64,000 bases of DNA from an uncultured Methylophilaceae bacterium (lineage in GTDB: Bacteria > Pseudomonadota > Gammaproteobacteria > Burkholderiales > Methylophilaceae). Both the position numbers and the translations under genes were made by a program. The stretch spans positions 153,489 to 217,488 of the forward strand of contig CAIULB010000030.1 in the NCBI GenBank assembly GCA_903899965.1, read 5' to 3'. Below are positions 38,118 through 46,675 of this stretch, piece after piece; the stretch's first letter is position 1, and each line of letters opens with the position of its first letter. Below the pieces are notes generated by a model. That model was not told the DNA's origin and ran no database searches. It worked only from the letters and a program-made list of their open reading frames with translations.

Positions 38118-39368
38118 TTGTCCAAGCCAATTAACGCGTCTAAAAGACGCGTCGTCGTAACAGGTCTAGGGGTTGTATCACCAGTTGGTATCGGTGTGCA
38201 ACCTGCTTGGTCTAATCTTATTGCTGGGAAATCTGGCATTACTAGAATCACTAAATTTGATCCTAGCAATTTCTCATCTCAAGTCGCAGGTGAAGTAAAA
38301 GATTTCGATGTGTCGCAATACCTTCCTGCCAAGGAAGCACGCCGTATGGATACCTTTATCCAATACGGTCTTGCGGCTGCGATTGAAGCAGTAAAAGACT
38401 CAGGTATTGAAGCGACTGAAGAAAATGCTGAGCGTATCGGCGTATCTATCGGCTCAGGCATTGGTGGACTTGGTTTAATTGAACAAACCAATGACACTTA
38501 TGATGAAGGTGGTCCACGTAAAGTGTCTCCATTTTTCATTCCTGGCACGATTATCAATATGATTTCTGGCAACCTATCTATTATGTTCGGCTTTAAAGGC
38601 CCTAACGTATCGATAGTGACTGCTTGTACTACTGGGACGCACTCTATTGGCGATGCAGCCCGCATGATTGAATACGGCGATGCTGACGTCATGGTTGCTG
38701 GCGGAGCAGAAGCTGCTATCACTGAGCTTTCTGTTGCTGGTTTTGCTTCAGCGCGTGCTTTATCAAGCCGCAATGATGATCCAGCAACTGCAAGTCGCCC
38801 TTGGGATAAAGACCGTGATGGCTTTGTTATTGGCGAGGGCGCTGGCGTGATGGTACTTGAAGAGTATGAGTCAGCTAAAAAACGTGGTGCAAAAATCTAT
38901 GCTGAGCTAATCGGCTATGGTATGAGCGCTGATGCATATCACATGACGGCACCAAACATGGACGGCCCACGTCGATCTATGCGCAATGCAATGAACAACG
39001 CCGGCGTAAATCCGGACCAAGTTCAATTTGTGAATGCGCACGGCACATCAACACCATTAGGTGACGCAAATGAAACCAATGCCATTAAAGCGGCTTTTGG
39101 TGACCATGCTAAGAATATCGTTGTGAACTCAACCAAGTCCATGACAGGTCATTTGTTGGGTGGCGCAGGTGGTTTAGAATCAGTATTTACAGTGCTATCT
39201 ATTTACAACCAAGTCTCACCACCAACCATCAACATCTTCAATCAAGATCCAGAATGTGATTTGGATTTCTGTGCAAATACCGCACGTGATATGAAGATTG
39301 ATGTAGCACTCAAAAATAACTTTGGTTTTGGTGGCACAAACGGTTCACTCGTATTCCGAAAGATTTAA
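38118..39368 (+). CDS. fabF: 3-oxoacyl-ACP synthase II
   Basis: Elongating condensing enzyme. The 416 residues contain [15 protein letters not shown] at the N-terminus, the active-site Cys in [18 protein letters not shown] (about 171), the two catalytic His in [15 protein letters not shown] (about 308) and [14 protein letters not shown] (about 340), and the C-terminal [14 protein letters not shown]. The start is TTG 38118, with TTGGAG five bases upstream. A 10-base-pair perfect hairpin spans the stop codon. Confidence 0.96.
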   Translation: MSKPINASKRRVVVTGLGVVSPVGIGVQPAWSNLIAGKSGITRITKFDPSNFSSQVAGEVKDFDVSQYLPAKEARRMDTFIQYGLAAAIEAVKDSGIEATEENAERIGVSIGSGIGGLGLIEQTNDTYDEGGPRKVSPFFIPGTIINMISGNLSIMFGFKGPNVSIVTACTTGTHSIGDAARMIEYGDADVMVAGGAEAAITELSVAGFASARALSSRNDDPATASRPWDKDRDGFVIGEGAGVMVLEEYESAKKRGAKIYAELIGYGMSADAYHMTAPNMDGPRRSMRNAMNNAGVNPDQVQFVNAHGTSTPLGDANETNAIKAAFGDHAKNIVVNSTKSMTGHLLGGAGGLESVFTVLSIYNQVSPPTINIFNQDPECDLDFCANTARDMKIDVALKNNFGFGGTNGSLVFRKI

Positions 39369-39388
39369 GCGCGACACGAATCTTTCGG
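39356..39388 (+). other. Hairpin spanning the fabF stop codon
   Basis: CCGAAAGATT (39356-39365), the last coding bases of fabF, is perfectly complementary to AATCTTTCGG (39379-39388). The TAA stop (39366-39368) lies in the 13-base loop. No T-run follows. It may slow 3' exonucleases or act as a partial terminator before pabC. Confidence 0.55.
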
Positions 39389-39457
39389 GATTTCAAAAAC
39401 ATGCTTTAGGCTGTTCTTAACATGAGAATGCACTAAAAGACGAACAATCTAAACAGC

Positions 39458-40285
39458 ATGAATCTAGAAGCTCAATACAATCAATATTTAATCAATGGAA
39501 AGCCTTCAGCAGGGCTTTCTGTTAACGATCGTGGCCTTGCCTATGGGGATGGTGTGTTTCGCACCTTCCTTGTCAATAATGGCGTTCCGCATCATTGGGA
39601 ATTACAGTATCAAAAACTCTCCCAAGATTGCCAAGCACTAGGGATCTCATGCCCCAATAATGACGTCTTAACATCAGATATAAAAACCCTGTTTAATGAC
39701 GGATCGGACGCTGTCGCTAAAATCATTGTGACACGCGGCGAAAGTAGTCGTGGATATGCAGTGCCTGATGACATTCAAACCAGCCGATTCGTCATCAAGT
39801 CAGCCTTGCCAATTTACCCTTTAAACAACCAAACGCAAGGCGTAAAGCTTCATCTTTGTGAACTAAAACTAGGCCTACAGCCAAAATTCGCTGGAGTTAA
39901 GCATCTTAATCGCTTAGAAAATGTATTGGCACGCATGGAGTGGAAAGATGCAAGCATTGCTGATGGCTTGCTATTGGACAGCAACGACAATGTCATTGAA
40001 TGCACAATGAGCAATATTTTCGCAAGATATGGCAACGAGCTTATTACACCATCACTAGAAGAATGCGGTGTTGCTGGAATTGCAAGAGCTCGTATTATTG
40101 AAAATACCAAGCGTTTTAATCTAGATATAAAGATTGAAGCGTTAAAACTCAACAAGCTCATGCAGGCAGATGAAATTATCATTTGCAACAGTTTGTTTGG
40201 GGCATGGCAAGTAGTGAGCTTTAACGGCAAGCATTGGGCTAAACAAGTTCTAGATGCACAATTGCGTAAAATGCTAATGAACTAA
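39458..40285 (+). CDS. pabC: Aminodeoxychorismate lyase
   Basis: PLP-dependent fold-type IV enzyme that releases p-aminobenzoate from 4-amino-4-deoxychorismate for folate (and possibly H4MPT) synthesis. The 275 residues contain the N-terminal SVNDRGLAYGDGVFRTFLV block, the PLP lysine in AGVKHLNRLENVLARMEW (about 147), and the NVIECTMSNIFARYGNELIT block (about 178). Its location between fabF and mltG is conserved in proteobacteria. Confidence 0.93.
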   Translation: MNLEAQYNQYLINGKPSAGLSVNDRGLAYGDGVFRTFLVNNGVPHHWELQYQKLSQDCQALGISCPNNDVLTSDIKTLFNDGSDAVAKIIVTRGESSRGYAVPDDIQTSRFVIKSALPIYPLNNQTQGVKLHLCELKLGLQPKFAGVKHLNRLENVLARMEWKDASIADGLLLDSNDNVIECTMSNIFARYGNELITPSLEECGVAGIARARIIENTKRFNLDIKIEALKLNKLMQADEIIICNSLFGAWQVVSFNGKHWAKQVLDAQLRKMLMN

Positions 40286-40286
40286 G

Positions 40287-41291
40287 ATGCGATTGATTAT
40301 AAAAATTATCAGAATAAGTTTGCTGTGCACTGGACTAGCGATCGCATGGCTGATTTATTTCGCCAACTCAGGTATTCAACTTAAAACGGAGACTGAAAGC
40401 TTTGATATCGAAGCCGGAAGTCGCTTTAGAGGCGTCACACATCAACTTTTTCAGCAAAGTATCATACAAGACCCTGTAAGCTTTGAAGTGCTTGCGAGAG
40501 GACTTGGAGTTGCTTCCGATGTCAAAGCTGGCATATATGAGCTTAAAAGCGGTATTACGCCACTAGAATTGTTGGGCATGATAACGTCGGGCTCAACATC
40601 GCAAGCAAGCATCACTTTTATTGAAGGCTGGACTTTTGCGCAAATGCGAGAAGAGTTGAACGCCTCAGAAAAAGTTAAGCATATGACCATGAGTGAAACT
40701 GACCAGCAAATCCTTAAGGAAATTGGTGCTACGGAAGCTATGCCTGAAGGACTATTCTTTCCAGACACCTATTTTTTCACCCCCAACACTAGCGACAGAG
40801 ATGTTCTTAAGCGCGCTTACTCAACAATGCAAAGTAAAGTAAAAAATGCTTGGGCAACAAAAGCGAATGGCTTGCCTTACCATACGCCTTATGAAGCGCT
40901 GATTATGGCTTCTATTGTAGAAAAAGAAACAGGCAGAGCTGCTGAGCGCCCACAAATCGCTGGTGTGTTTATCAATCGCTTAAAAATAGGCATGCGACTC
41001 CAAACTGATCCAACAGTGATTTATGGTATGGGCGAGCATTTTGATGGCAATATCCACAAAAAAGATTTGTTAAGCGATACTGCTTATAACACCTATACTC
41101 GAGATGGTTTACCGCCAACCCCCATCGCAATGCCGGGCCTAGGCGCAATCAACGCTGCATTGCATCCAGCGCAAACTAAAGCACTTTATTTTGTAGGGAA
41201 GGGCGATGGTACCCATCACTTTTCTGCAAGCCTGGCGGAGCACAACAATGCTGTTATTAAGTATCAATTAGGTGGAAATCGTGCGCGGTAA
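40287..41291 (+). CDS. mltG: Endolytic murein transglycosylase MltG
   Basis: Inner-membrane lytic transglycosylase that cuts nascent glycan strands and sets their length. The 334 residues have one N-terminal membrane helix (about 5-26), a LysM-like region, and the YceG catalytic domain with LIMASIVEKETGRAAERPQI (catalytic Glu near 213), AGVFINRLKIGMRLQTDPTV and a C-terminal NTYTRDGLPPTPIAMPG. It starts one base after the pabC stop and overlaps tmk by 11 bases. Confidence 0.95.
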   Translation: MRLIIKIIRISLLCTGLAIAWLIYFANSGIQLKTETESFDIEAGSRFRGVTHQLFQQSIIQDPVSFEVLARGLGVASDVKAGIYELKSGITPLELLGMITSGSTSQASITFIEGWTFAQMREELNASEKVKHMTMSETDQQILKEIGATEAMPEGLFFPDTYFFTPNTSDRDVLKRAYSTMQSKVKNAWATKANGLPYHTPYEALIMASIVEKETGRAAERPQIAGVFINRLKIGMRLQTDPTVIYGMGEHFDGNIHKKDLLSDTAYNTYTRDGLPPTPIAMPGLGAINAALHPAQTKALYFVGKGDGTHHFSASLAEHNNAVIKYQLGGNRAR

Positions 41292-41886
41292 ATTTATTAC
41301 ATTAGAAGGGATGGATGGCGCTGGAAAAAGCACCCACATTCCAGATATTATCAAGCTACTTGAAGGCAAAGGCGTTGAAGTCATTTCAACTCGCGAACCA
41401 GGTGGCACGGTGCTAGGGGAACAATTAAGAACATTGCTCTTGAATGAGCCTATGCACCCAGAAACCGAAACCTTATTGATGTTTGCGGCACGAAGAGAAC
41501 ATATCGCCCAAATCATTGAGCCTGCATTATCTCGAGGGGCATGGGTGCTTTCAGACCGATTCACTGATGCCACGTATGCTTATCAAAGTGGCGGCAGAGG
41601 CGTTTTAGCAAACAAAGTGATTAAATTAGAGGCTTGGGTACAAGGCGGCTTACAACCTGATTTGACACTGCTATTTGATGTGCCTGTGGAAGTCAGCGTA
41701 GCACGCTTAGCCAGCGCTAGAACACCTGATAAATTTGAGCGAGAATCCGCTGATTTTTTTACAAAAATCCGCAACGCCTATCTGGATAGAGCACGAAACA
41801 ACCCTAATCGCTTCTGCATTATCAATTCAAATCAAACCTTAGAAGATGTTAAAGTTGAAGTGAAGAATGTAATTTCAAGCTTATGA
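41281..41886 (+). CDS. tmk: Thymidylate kinase
   Basis: Phosphorylates dTMP to dTDP. The 201 residues start with the P-loop FITLEGMDGAGKSTH, followed by the STREPGGTVLGEQLRTLLL block (DR(E)PGG motif) and the DR(F/Y) pair in WVLSDRFTDATYAYQSGGRG (about 92). GTG 41281 is chosen because AGGTGG ends five bases upstream; an in-frame GTG at 41272 lies inside that site. It overlaps mltG by 11 bases and holB by 4 (ATGA). Confidence 0.95.
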   Translation: MRGKFITLEGMDGAGKSTHIPDIIKLLEGKGVEVISTREPGGTVLGEQLRTLLLNEPMHPETETLLMFAARREHIAQIIEPALSRGAWVLSDRFTDATYAYQSGGRGVLANKVIKLEAWVQGGLQPDLTLLFDVPVEVSVARLASARTPDKFERESADFFTKIRNAYLDRARNNPNRFCIINSNQTLEDVKVEVKNVISSL

Positions 41887-42887
41887 TAGTTAAGAAAAAT
41901 TATCCCTGGCAACTATCTATCTGGCAACGCTTAATGTCGGACAAAAAGCGCTTACCTCATGCATTATTACTTCGCGGCCAAAGTGGCATAGGCAAGCTAG
42001 ACTTTGCCATCTCGCTTTCACAAGCTTTGCTATGCGAGCAAGTAAATTCGACGCATCAAGCCTGCGGCGTATGCCCAAGTTGCGGGTGGTTTGAACAAGA
42101 CAACCATCCTGATTTTCGTCTCATTTCACCTGAGCAAGATGCTAGCAAAGATGACGAAAACAGCACTAAAAGCACTAAAAAAAGAACGCAAATTGTAATT
42201 GAGCAAATAAGAGGTTTAAGTGACTTCTTGAGCCTTTCAAGTCACAAGAGCGACGGTCTGCGTATTGTGGCAATCCACCCTGCAGAAGGTCTCAATGCTG
42301 CCGCGGCAAATGCATTATTGAAAATGCTTGAGGAGCCGCCTCCGAACGTGGTCTTTATATTGGTTGCCCATCAAGCGCACAAAATCCTGCCGACTATTAT
42401 GAGTCGCTGCCAAAAGATAGATATGCCTGTGCCATCCACTGAAGATGCTCTTGCTTGGATGAAGCAAGAGGGCATCCAATCTGCGGAAGTATTGTTGAAC
42501 TATGCTGGCGGCTCACCTTTAATGGCCACAGACGAAGCAGAAGAGGGCGCACTTGCCTCTATTGAAATCTGCAAACTATTATCGTCTGGTGCTAAATCAG
42601 ACGTATTTCAACTGGCCACAGCATGTTTAGCACTTGGAATGGAAAATGCTGTAAGCGCCTTACAAAAATGGTCATATGACCTTCTTCTTTGTCATTTCAC
42701 GCAAAAAGTGAGATATCATCAAAGCCATGAGGACGTGGTTAAAAAGCTGATTCAGCGACTCAATTTGTCAGCACTGTTAGATTTTCAAAAGATGCTTGGT
42801 GATGCCAAAAAAAGTGCAAATCATCCATTAAATAATGAGTTGCAATTAGAGCGCCTGTTTTTACATTACACACAGATATTCAAATGA
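41883..42887 (+). CDS. holB: DNA polymerase III delta' subunit
   Basis: Clamp-loader subunit. The 334 residues show a P-loop-like LLLRGQSGIGKLDFAISLSQ (about 28), a zinc-binding cluster CGVCPSCGWFEQDNHPD (about 61-77), and NALLKMLEEPPPNVVFILVA (about 139), matching tau/gamma and delta' proteins. A polar insertion rich in Asp, Ser and Lys (about 85-101) is encoded partly by two tandem copies of AGCACTAAA (42162-42179). tmk-holB order is conserved. The ATG overlaps the tmk stop. Confidence 0.92.
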   Translation: MIVKKNYPWQLSIWQRLMSDKKRLPHALLLRGQSGIGKLDFAISLSQALLCEQVNSTHQACGVCPSCGWFEQDNHPDFRLISPEQDASKDDENSTKSTKKRTQIVIEQIRGLSDFLSLSSHKSDGLRIVAIHPAEGLNAAAANALLKMLEEPPPNVVFILVAHQAHKILPTIMSRCQKIDMPVPSTEDALAWMKQEGIQSAEVLLNYAGGSPLMATDEAEEGALASIEICKLLSSGAKSDVFQLATACLALGMENAVSALQKWSYDLLLCHFTQKVRYHQSHEDVVKKLIQRLNLSALLDFQKMLGDAKKSANHPLNNELQLERLFLHYTQIFK

Positions 42888-42897
42888 ACATTGCCCC

Positions 42898-43674
42898 ATG
42901 TTAGTTGATTCGCATTGCCACTTAAACTTCCCTGAGCTCGCTGCCAATATTGATGCAGTTCGCAGCACCATGACTGAAAATGGAGTAGGGCACGCGCTTT
43001 GCATCTCCGTCACCTTAAAAGATTTTCCGCAGGTTTTAGCGCTTGCTGACAAATATCCAAACTTCTTTGCATCAGTGGGCGTCCATCCTGATTATGAAAG
43101 CGAACCACCTTTCACTAGCGAAACCTTAGTGGATCTCGCGCGACACCCGAAAGTGATTGCCATAGGCGAAACTGGCCTTGATTATTTTAGGCTGACTGGT
43201 GACTTGGAATGGCAAAGAGAGCGCTTTCGCAAGCATATCCACGCGGCTATCAAATCTAACTTGCCTTTAGTTATCCATACCCGCTCATCAGCAGAAGATA
43301 CTTTGCGCATCATGCAAGAGGAAAATGCTCGTGAAATAGGCGGGGTGATGCATTGCTTTACGGAAACACTAGATGTGGCGATGCGCGCTATTGAGATGGG
43401 CTTTTATATTTCATTCTCTGGCATTGTGACCTTCAAAAATGCAACAGCATTGAAAGAGGTTGCGCAGCACGTAGCATTAGATCGCATTTTGGTTGAAACA
43501 GACTCACCATATCTCGCGCCTATTCCATTTAGAGGCAAAACTAACCAGCCTGCCTATGTAAAACATGTAGCAGAGGAAGTGGCTAGACTAAGAAATATTC
43601 CGCTTGAAGAACTAACTGAAGCAAGCACAAGAAATTTCTTCACCTTATTCAAAAGAGCTGTTCCATGCAGCTAA
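42898..43674 (+). CDS. TatD-family metal-dependent hydrolase
   Basis: TIM-barrel hydrolase of the TatD/YcfH group (DNase or RNase activity in characterised members). The 258 residues have the HxH motif in VDSHCHLNFPEL, SVGVHPDYESEPP (about 59), AIGETGLDYFR (about 88) with the metal Glu, VIHTRSSAEDTLRI (about 119), and DSPYLAPIPFRGKTNQP (about 204) with the last Asp. Location downstream of holB points to YcfH rather than TatD proper. It overlaps the next gene by 10 bases. Confidence 0.92.
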   Translation: MLVDSHCHLNFPELAANIDAVRSTMTENGVGHALCISVTLKDFPQVLALADKYPNFFASVGVHPDYESEPPFTSETLVDLARHPKVIAIGETGLDYFRLTGDLEWQRERFRKHIHAAIKSNLPLVIHTRSSAEDTLRIMQEENAREIGGVMHCFTETLDVAMRAIEMGFYISFSGIVTFKNATALKEVAQHVALDRILVETDSPYLAPIPFRGKTNQPAYVKHVAEEVARLRNIPLEELTEASTRNFFTLFKRAVPCS

Positions 43675-44426
43675 CAATGCTGGGCGTAGGCTCTAGCGCG
43701 GGAACTCCAGTAGTAGGGTGTCAATGCGCAACCTGCCTGTCAGACAACCCTAAAAACAAACGCCTACGATGTTCTGCGGCGATTAACACAGATAATGGCG
43801 AAGTTATACTAGTAGATACAGGGCCTGATTTGCGTGCTCAAGCCCTCAGGGCAGGCTTAAATCGTGCTGATGCTGTTCTTTACACCCACACCCATGCCGA
43901 CCATTTGCACGGTATTGATGATTTGCGCGCTTTTTGCCAGGTTCAGAAAAAACAGATTCCCTTGTATGGTAAACCTGATGCAATGCAACATATTCAAGCT
44001 AAGTTTGGATATGCCATCCGTGAGGCAGGCGACTTTTGGGATTTACCTGTATTGAGCCTTAATCCTATTACTGACCCATTTGAAGTGCTTGGGATTAAGA
44101 TTACGCCTATCCCAGTGAGGCACGGCCATAGCGATATATTGGGTTACCGTATAGGCAATCTGGCGTATTTAACTGATGTATCTGATATTCCAGAGACTTC
44201 ACTAGCCTTGTTACATGGACTTGAAGTTCTCATGTTAGATTGTCTTCGATATCAACCGCATTACACGCATATTAACGTGGAACAAAGCATCGCTTATGCG
44301 GGTCTTATCAACGCACAAAATAGTTACTTCATCCATATGACACATGATTTAGAGTACGAGAAGCTTAGCGCAGAGCTTCCTGATGATATGTATGTGGCAT
44401 ACGATGGATTAAAATTAAATTTTTAA
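43665..44426 (+). CDS. MBL-fold metallohydrolase (PhnP-like)
   Basis: Metallo-beta-lactamase-fold hydrolase of 253 residues. The zinc motif HxHxDH is present in YTHTHADHLHGIDDLR (about 72-82), further His in PVRHGHSDILGYRIG (about 150) and HMTHDLEYEKL (about 225). The N-terminal GVGSSAGTPVVGCQCATCLS, with its Cys pair, resembles PhnP, the cyclic ribose phosphodiesterase. No phosphonate genes are nearby, so the substrate is unknown. Its start lies inside the TatD-family gene, suggesting one transcript. Confidence 0.85.
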   Translation: MQLTMLGVGSSAGTPVVGCQCATCLSDNPKNKRLRCSAAINTDNGEVILVDTGPDLRAQALRAGLNRADAVLYTHTHADHLHGIDDLRAFCQVQKKQIPLYGKPDAMQHIQAKFGYAIREAGDFWDLPVLSLNPITDPFEVLGIKITPIPVRHGHSDILGYRIGNLAYLTDVSDIPETSLALLHGLEVLMLDCLRYQPHYTHINVEQSIAYAGLINAQNSYFIHMTHDLEYEKLSAELPDDMYVAYDGLKLNF

Positions 44427-44483
44427 CCTTATCTGTAATAAAATAGCGCCTTAGCATTTGTTAGAACAACTATAGGAATCACC

Positions 44484-44843
44484 ATGACACTGACCAAAAA
44501 ATCATTTCTAGCATGCGTATTGTTCGCATTCGTGAGCATTAATGCATACGCAGCCAAAACAACTTACACAGAAGATGACTTCTTGCGTAGCTTTAGCGGG
44601 AAATCTAATAAGATTGTTTTAGAGAAACTAGGCAATCCAGATAAAAAAGAACAATCAGTAAAACCGACTGGCGCGAACACAATGTTGGCTGGGAAAGGTC
44701 AAGAATCATCAAAGCCAGTAAATGTTGAGATGTGGTATTACAATGGCCGCGTTAATTACGCACCAAACAAAACATACAAATTCACAGAGCTTACATTTGT
44801 GAACGGTCGTTGTATGAATATTGCGTTCTTCAACAACAAGTAA
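44484..44843 (+). CDS. Small exported protein, BamE/SmpA-like pattern, function unknown
   Basis: I do not recognise a named family with certainty. The 119 residues begin with a clear signal peptide (cleavage likely after NAYA, residue 23). The mature part has a helix with IVLEKLGNPDKKEQ, then three predicted strands (VEMWYYNGRV, YKFTELTFVNGRCMNIAFF), an order like the BamE/SmpA/OmlA or BLIP-type fold. There is no lipobox, so it should be a soluble periplasmic protein. AGGA precedes the ATG, and TAAAAT (44439-44444) may be a -10 box. A terminator follows, so it is probably monocistronic. Confidence 0.7.
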   Translation: MTLTKKSFLACVLFAFVSINAYAAKTTYTEDDFLRSFSGKSNKIVLEKLGNPDKKEQSVKPTGANTMLAGKGQESSKPVNVEMWYYNGRVNYAPNKTYKFTELTFVNGRCMNIAFFNNK

Positions 44844-44881
44844 TCATAGAAGCAGCGCAGCAGAGCACCAATAGATAAAGG

Positions 44882-44907
44882 GGCTAGCGAGTATCGCTGG
44901 CCTTTTT
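44882..44907 (+). terminator. Rho-independent terminator after the small exported protein
   Basis: GGCTAGCGA (44882-44890) pairs with TCGCTGGCC (44894-44902; one G-T pair) around a three-base loop and is followed by five T residues. The remaining bases to 44998 are A+T-rich with no other feature I can support. Confidence 0.85.
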
Positions 44908-44998
44908 AATATTCCATTTACTTCGCATAATGTATATTATGTTAAATTATATATAAAGTCGTTATGCGGCCGTTCAATGAATTGCGATAATAGATGTA

Positions 44999-45619
44999 TC
45001 ACCCCATCCGAGTTGATAGGATCCGCCCTCTAAACTTGTACGCAATACGAAGCGCTATAAGCGAAAAAAACACAGCACCGTATAGCAGAGGCTCGGTCAT
45101 ATCTTTTTTTACCAGCCAGAGAAAATGTAAAACCGCCAACAGTCCTATCAGATAAACCAATTGGTGTAATCGTTTCCAACGGCCACCTAAACGCTTCATC
45201 ATGGCTTGCGTCGATGTCATCGCCAATGGCACGGTCATCATAAACGCCGTAAAACCGACCAACAAATAAGGATGCTTGATAATGTCCTTACCTATTTCCT
45301 CAAAATCGAACCAGTGATCTAAAACAAGATACGTCACAATATGCAAGCACGTATAAAAAAACATGGTAAGGCCAAGCATGCGCCTAAGCTGAGCGAATGC
45401 GTTAATGCCTGAGTGTTGCCGGATTGGTGTCATCGCAAGGGTTATCAACAATAAGATCAAAGCCCACAAACCTGTGGAACGCTCTATAAATTCAATAGGA
45501 TTCGCGCCTAAGTTATTATTTATGCCTAGATAAATTAAACGAAACGAAGGCATAAGGCTAATAAATAAAATCAGTTTTTTATTATTTATAATCAATGAAT
45601 TAATTGTAATTTTAAGCAT
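44999..45619 (-). CDS. msrQ: MsrQ, heme-binding membrane subunit of periplasmic methionine sulfoxide reductase
   Basis: Polytopic heme b protein (YedZ family) that passes electrons from the quinone pool to MsrP. The 206 residues have about six membrane segments, with candidate heme His in CLHIVTYLVLDHW (about 93) and HQLVYLIGLLAVLHFLW (about 152). NPIEFIERSTGLWALILL (about 40) is the family motif. It starts 6 bases downstream of msrP on the same strand and is convergent with the small exported protein gene. Confidence 0.93.
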   Translation of the reverse strand: MLKITINSLIINNKKLILFISLMPSFRLIYLGINNNLGANPIEFIERSTGLWALILLLITLAMTPIRQHSGINAFAQLRRMLGLTMFFYTCLHIVTYLVLDHWFDFEEIGKDIIKHPYLLVGFTAFMMTVPLAMTSTQAMMKRLGGRWKRLHQLVYLIGLLAVLHFLWLVKKDMTEPLLYGAVFFSLIALRIAYKFRGRILSTRMG

Positions 45620-45625
45620 GGTACT

Positions 45626-46594
45626 TTAGAAGTTTTTATTTAAATCCATGCCCGTGTAAAGCTGCGCCACTTGCTCTGCATAACCATTAAAAATTTGCGT
45701 TTTAATGCGCGGCGTAAATAAGCCACCGCCAATTCTTCGCTCCGAAGACTGCGTCCAACGCGGGTGATCTACAGTAGGATTTACATTGGCATAAAAGCCA
45801 TATTCATTTGGCCCAGCCTTCATCCATGATGTTTTTGGCATAGTTTCAGTAAATCGTATCTTTACAATGGCTTTAGCGCCTTTAAATCCATATTTCCAAG
45901 GCACTACAAGCCGCATCGGCGCCCCATTCTGATTTGGCAACACTTCGCCATATAAGCCTACAGCAATCATTGTCAAGGGATTCATCGCTTCATCCATACG
46001 CAAACCCTCAACATAGGGCCAATCCAAGGCATGAATGCGCTGTCCTGGCATTATTAGGTCATCAGAAAGGGATATAAATTCAACATATTTTGCATTTGCG
46101 GTAGGCTCTGCCCATTGAATAAGTTTGGCTAGAGGAAATCCTATCCACGGAATTACCATAGACCACCCCTCTACACAGCGCATTCTGTAGATACGTTCCT
46201 CCAGAGGTGCTAGCTTAAAAATATCTTCTATACCAATTTGTTTATTCTTTTTAACCGCCCCTTCAATTGAGACAGCCCAAGGCGATGGCTTAAATAGACG
46301 CGACTCGATAGATGGATCAGTTTTACTGGTCCCAAACTCGTAATAATTGTTGTAATTAGTAATATCGTCATATGGGGTTAATTTCTCTTCCGCACCATAT
46401 TTAGATTTTGCGTAAGAATTGATTTTTTGTCTGCCTGATGCAGCATTGGCAGTACTGCTAACAAGCCCTGTGAAAATGCCGCTTGCAGTCAACAATGAAG
46501 CCCCCGCTGCTTTTATCAAGTTTCGGCGGTTTTCGAAATTCTCTTTTGAGGTGATTTCCGAAGGAATGACGTCTGATTTTTTATGTATCAACAT
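45626..46594 (-). CDS. msrP: MsrP, molybdopterin periplasmic methionine sulfoxide reductase catalytic subunit
   Basis: Repairs oxidised methionines in envelope proteins. The 322 residues start with a Tat signal (NRRNLIKAAGASLLT, twin Arg) and cleavage near TANAA. The molybdenum-ligand Cys is in YRMRCVEGWSMVIPW (about 140), with further cofactor-binding segments PMRLVVPWKYGFKGAK (about 227). Export folded through Tat fits the molybdopterin cofactor. It forms a two-gene unit with msrQ. A short palindrome ACGATTAGTCGT (46618-46629) lies in its upstream gap. Confidence 0.95.
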   Translation of the reverse strand: MLIHKKSDVIPSEITSKENFENRRNLIKAAGASLLTASGIFTGLVSSTANAASGRQKINSYAKSKYGAEEKLTPYDDITNYNNYYEFGTSKTDPSIESRLFKPSPWAVSIEGAVKKNKQIGIEDIFKLAPLEERIYRMRCVEGWSMVIPWIGFPLAKLIQWAEPTANAKYVEFISLSDDLIMPGQRIHALDWPYVEGLRMDEAMNPLTMIAVGLYGEVLPNQNGAPMRLVVPWKYGFKGAKAIVKIRFTETMPKTSWMKAGPNEYGFYANVNPTVDHPRWTQSSERRIGGGLFTPRIKTQIFNGYAEQVAQLYTGMDLNKNF

Positions 46595-46675
46595 GGAGAG
46601 GCCCTTTTCAATGCTTAACGATTAGTCGTCACAACTCCACAAAAATTACACCGTCTTACATATTTATTTCAGTTA

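Noticed and set aside
46618-46629. Palindrome ACGATTAGTCGT upstream of msrP considered as an operator
   Set aside because: Arms of only four bases are expected by chance in 64 kb, and no promoter elements could be placed around it.
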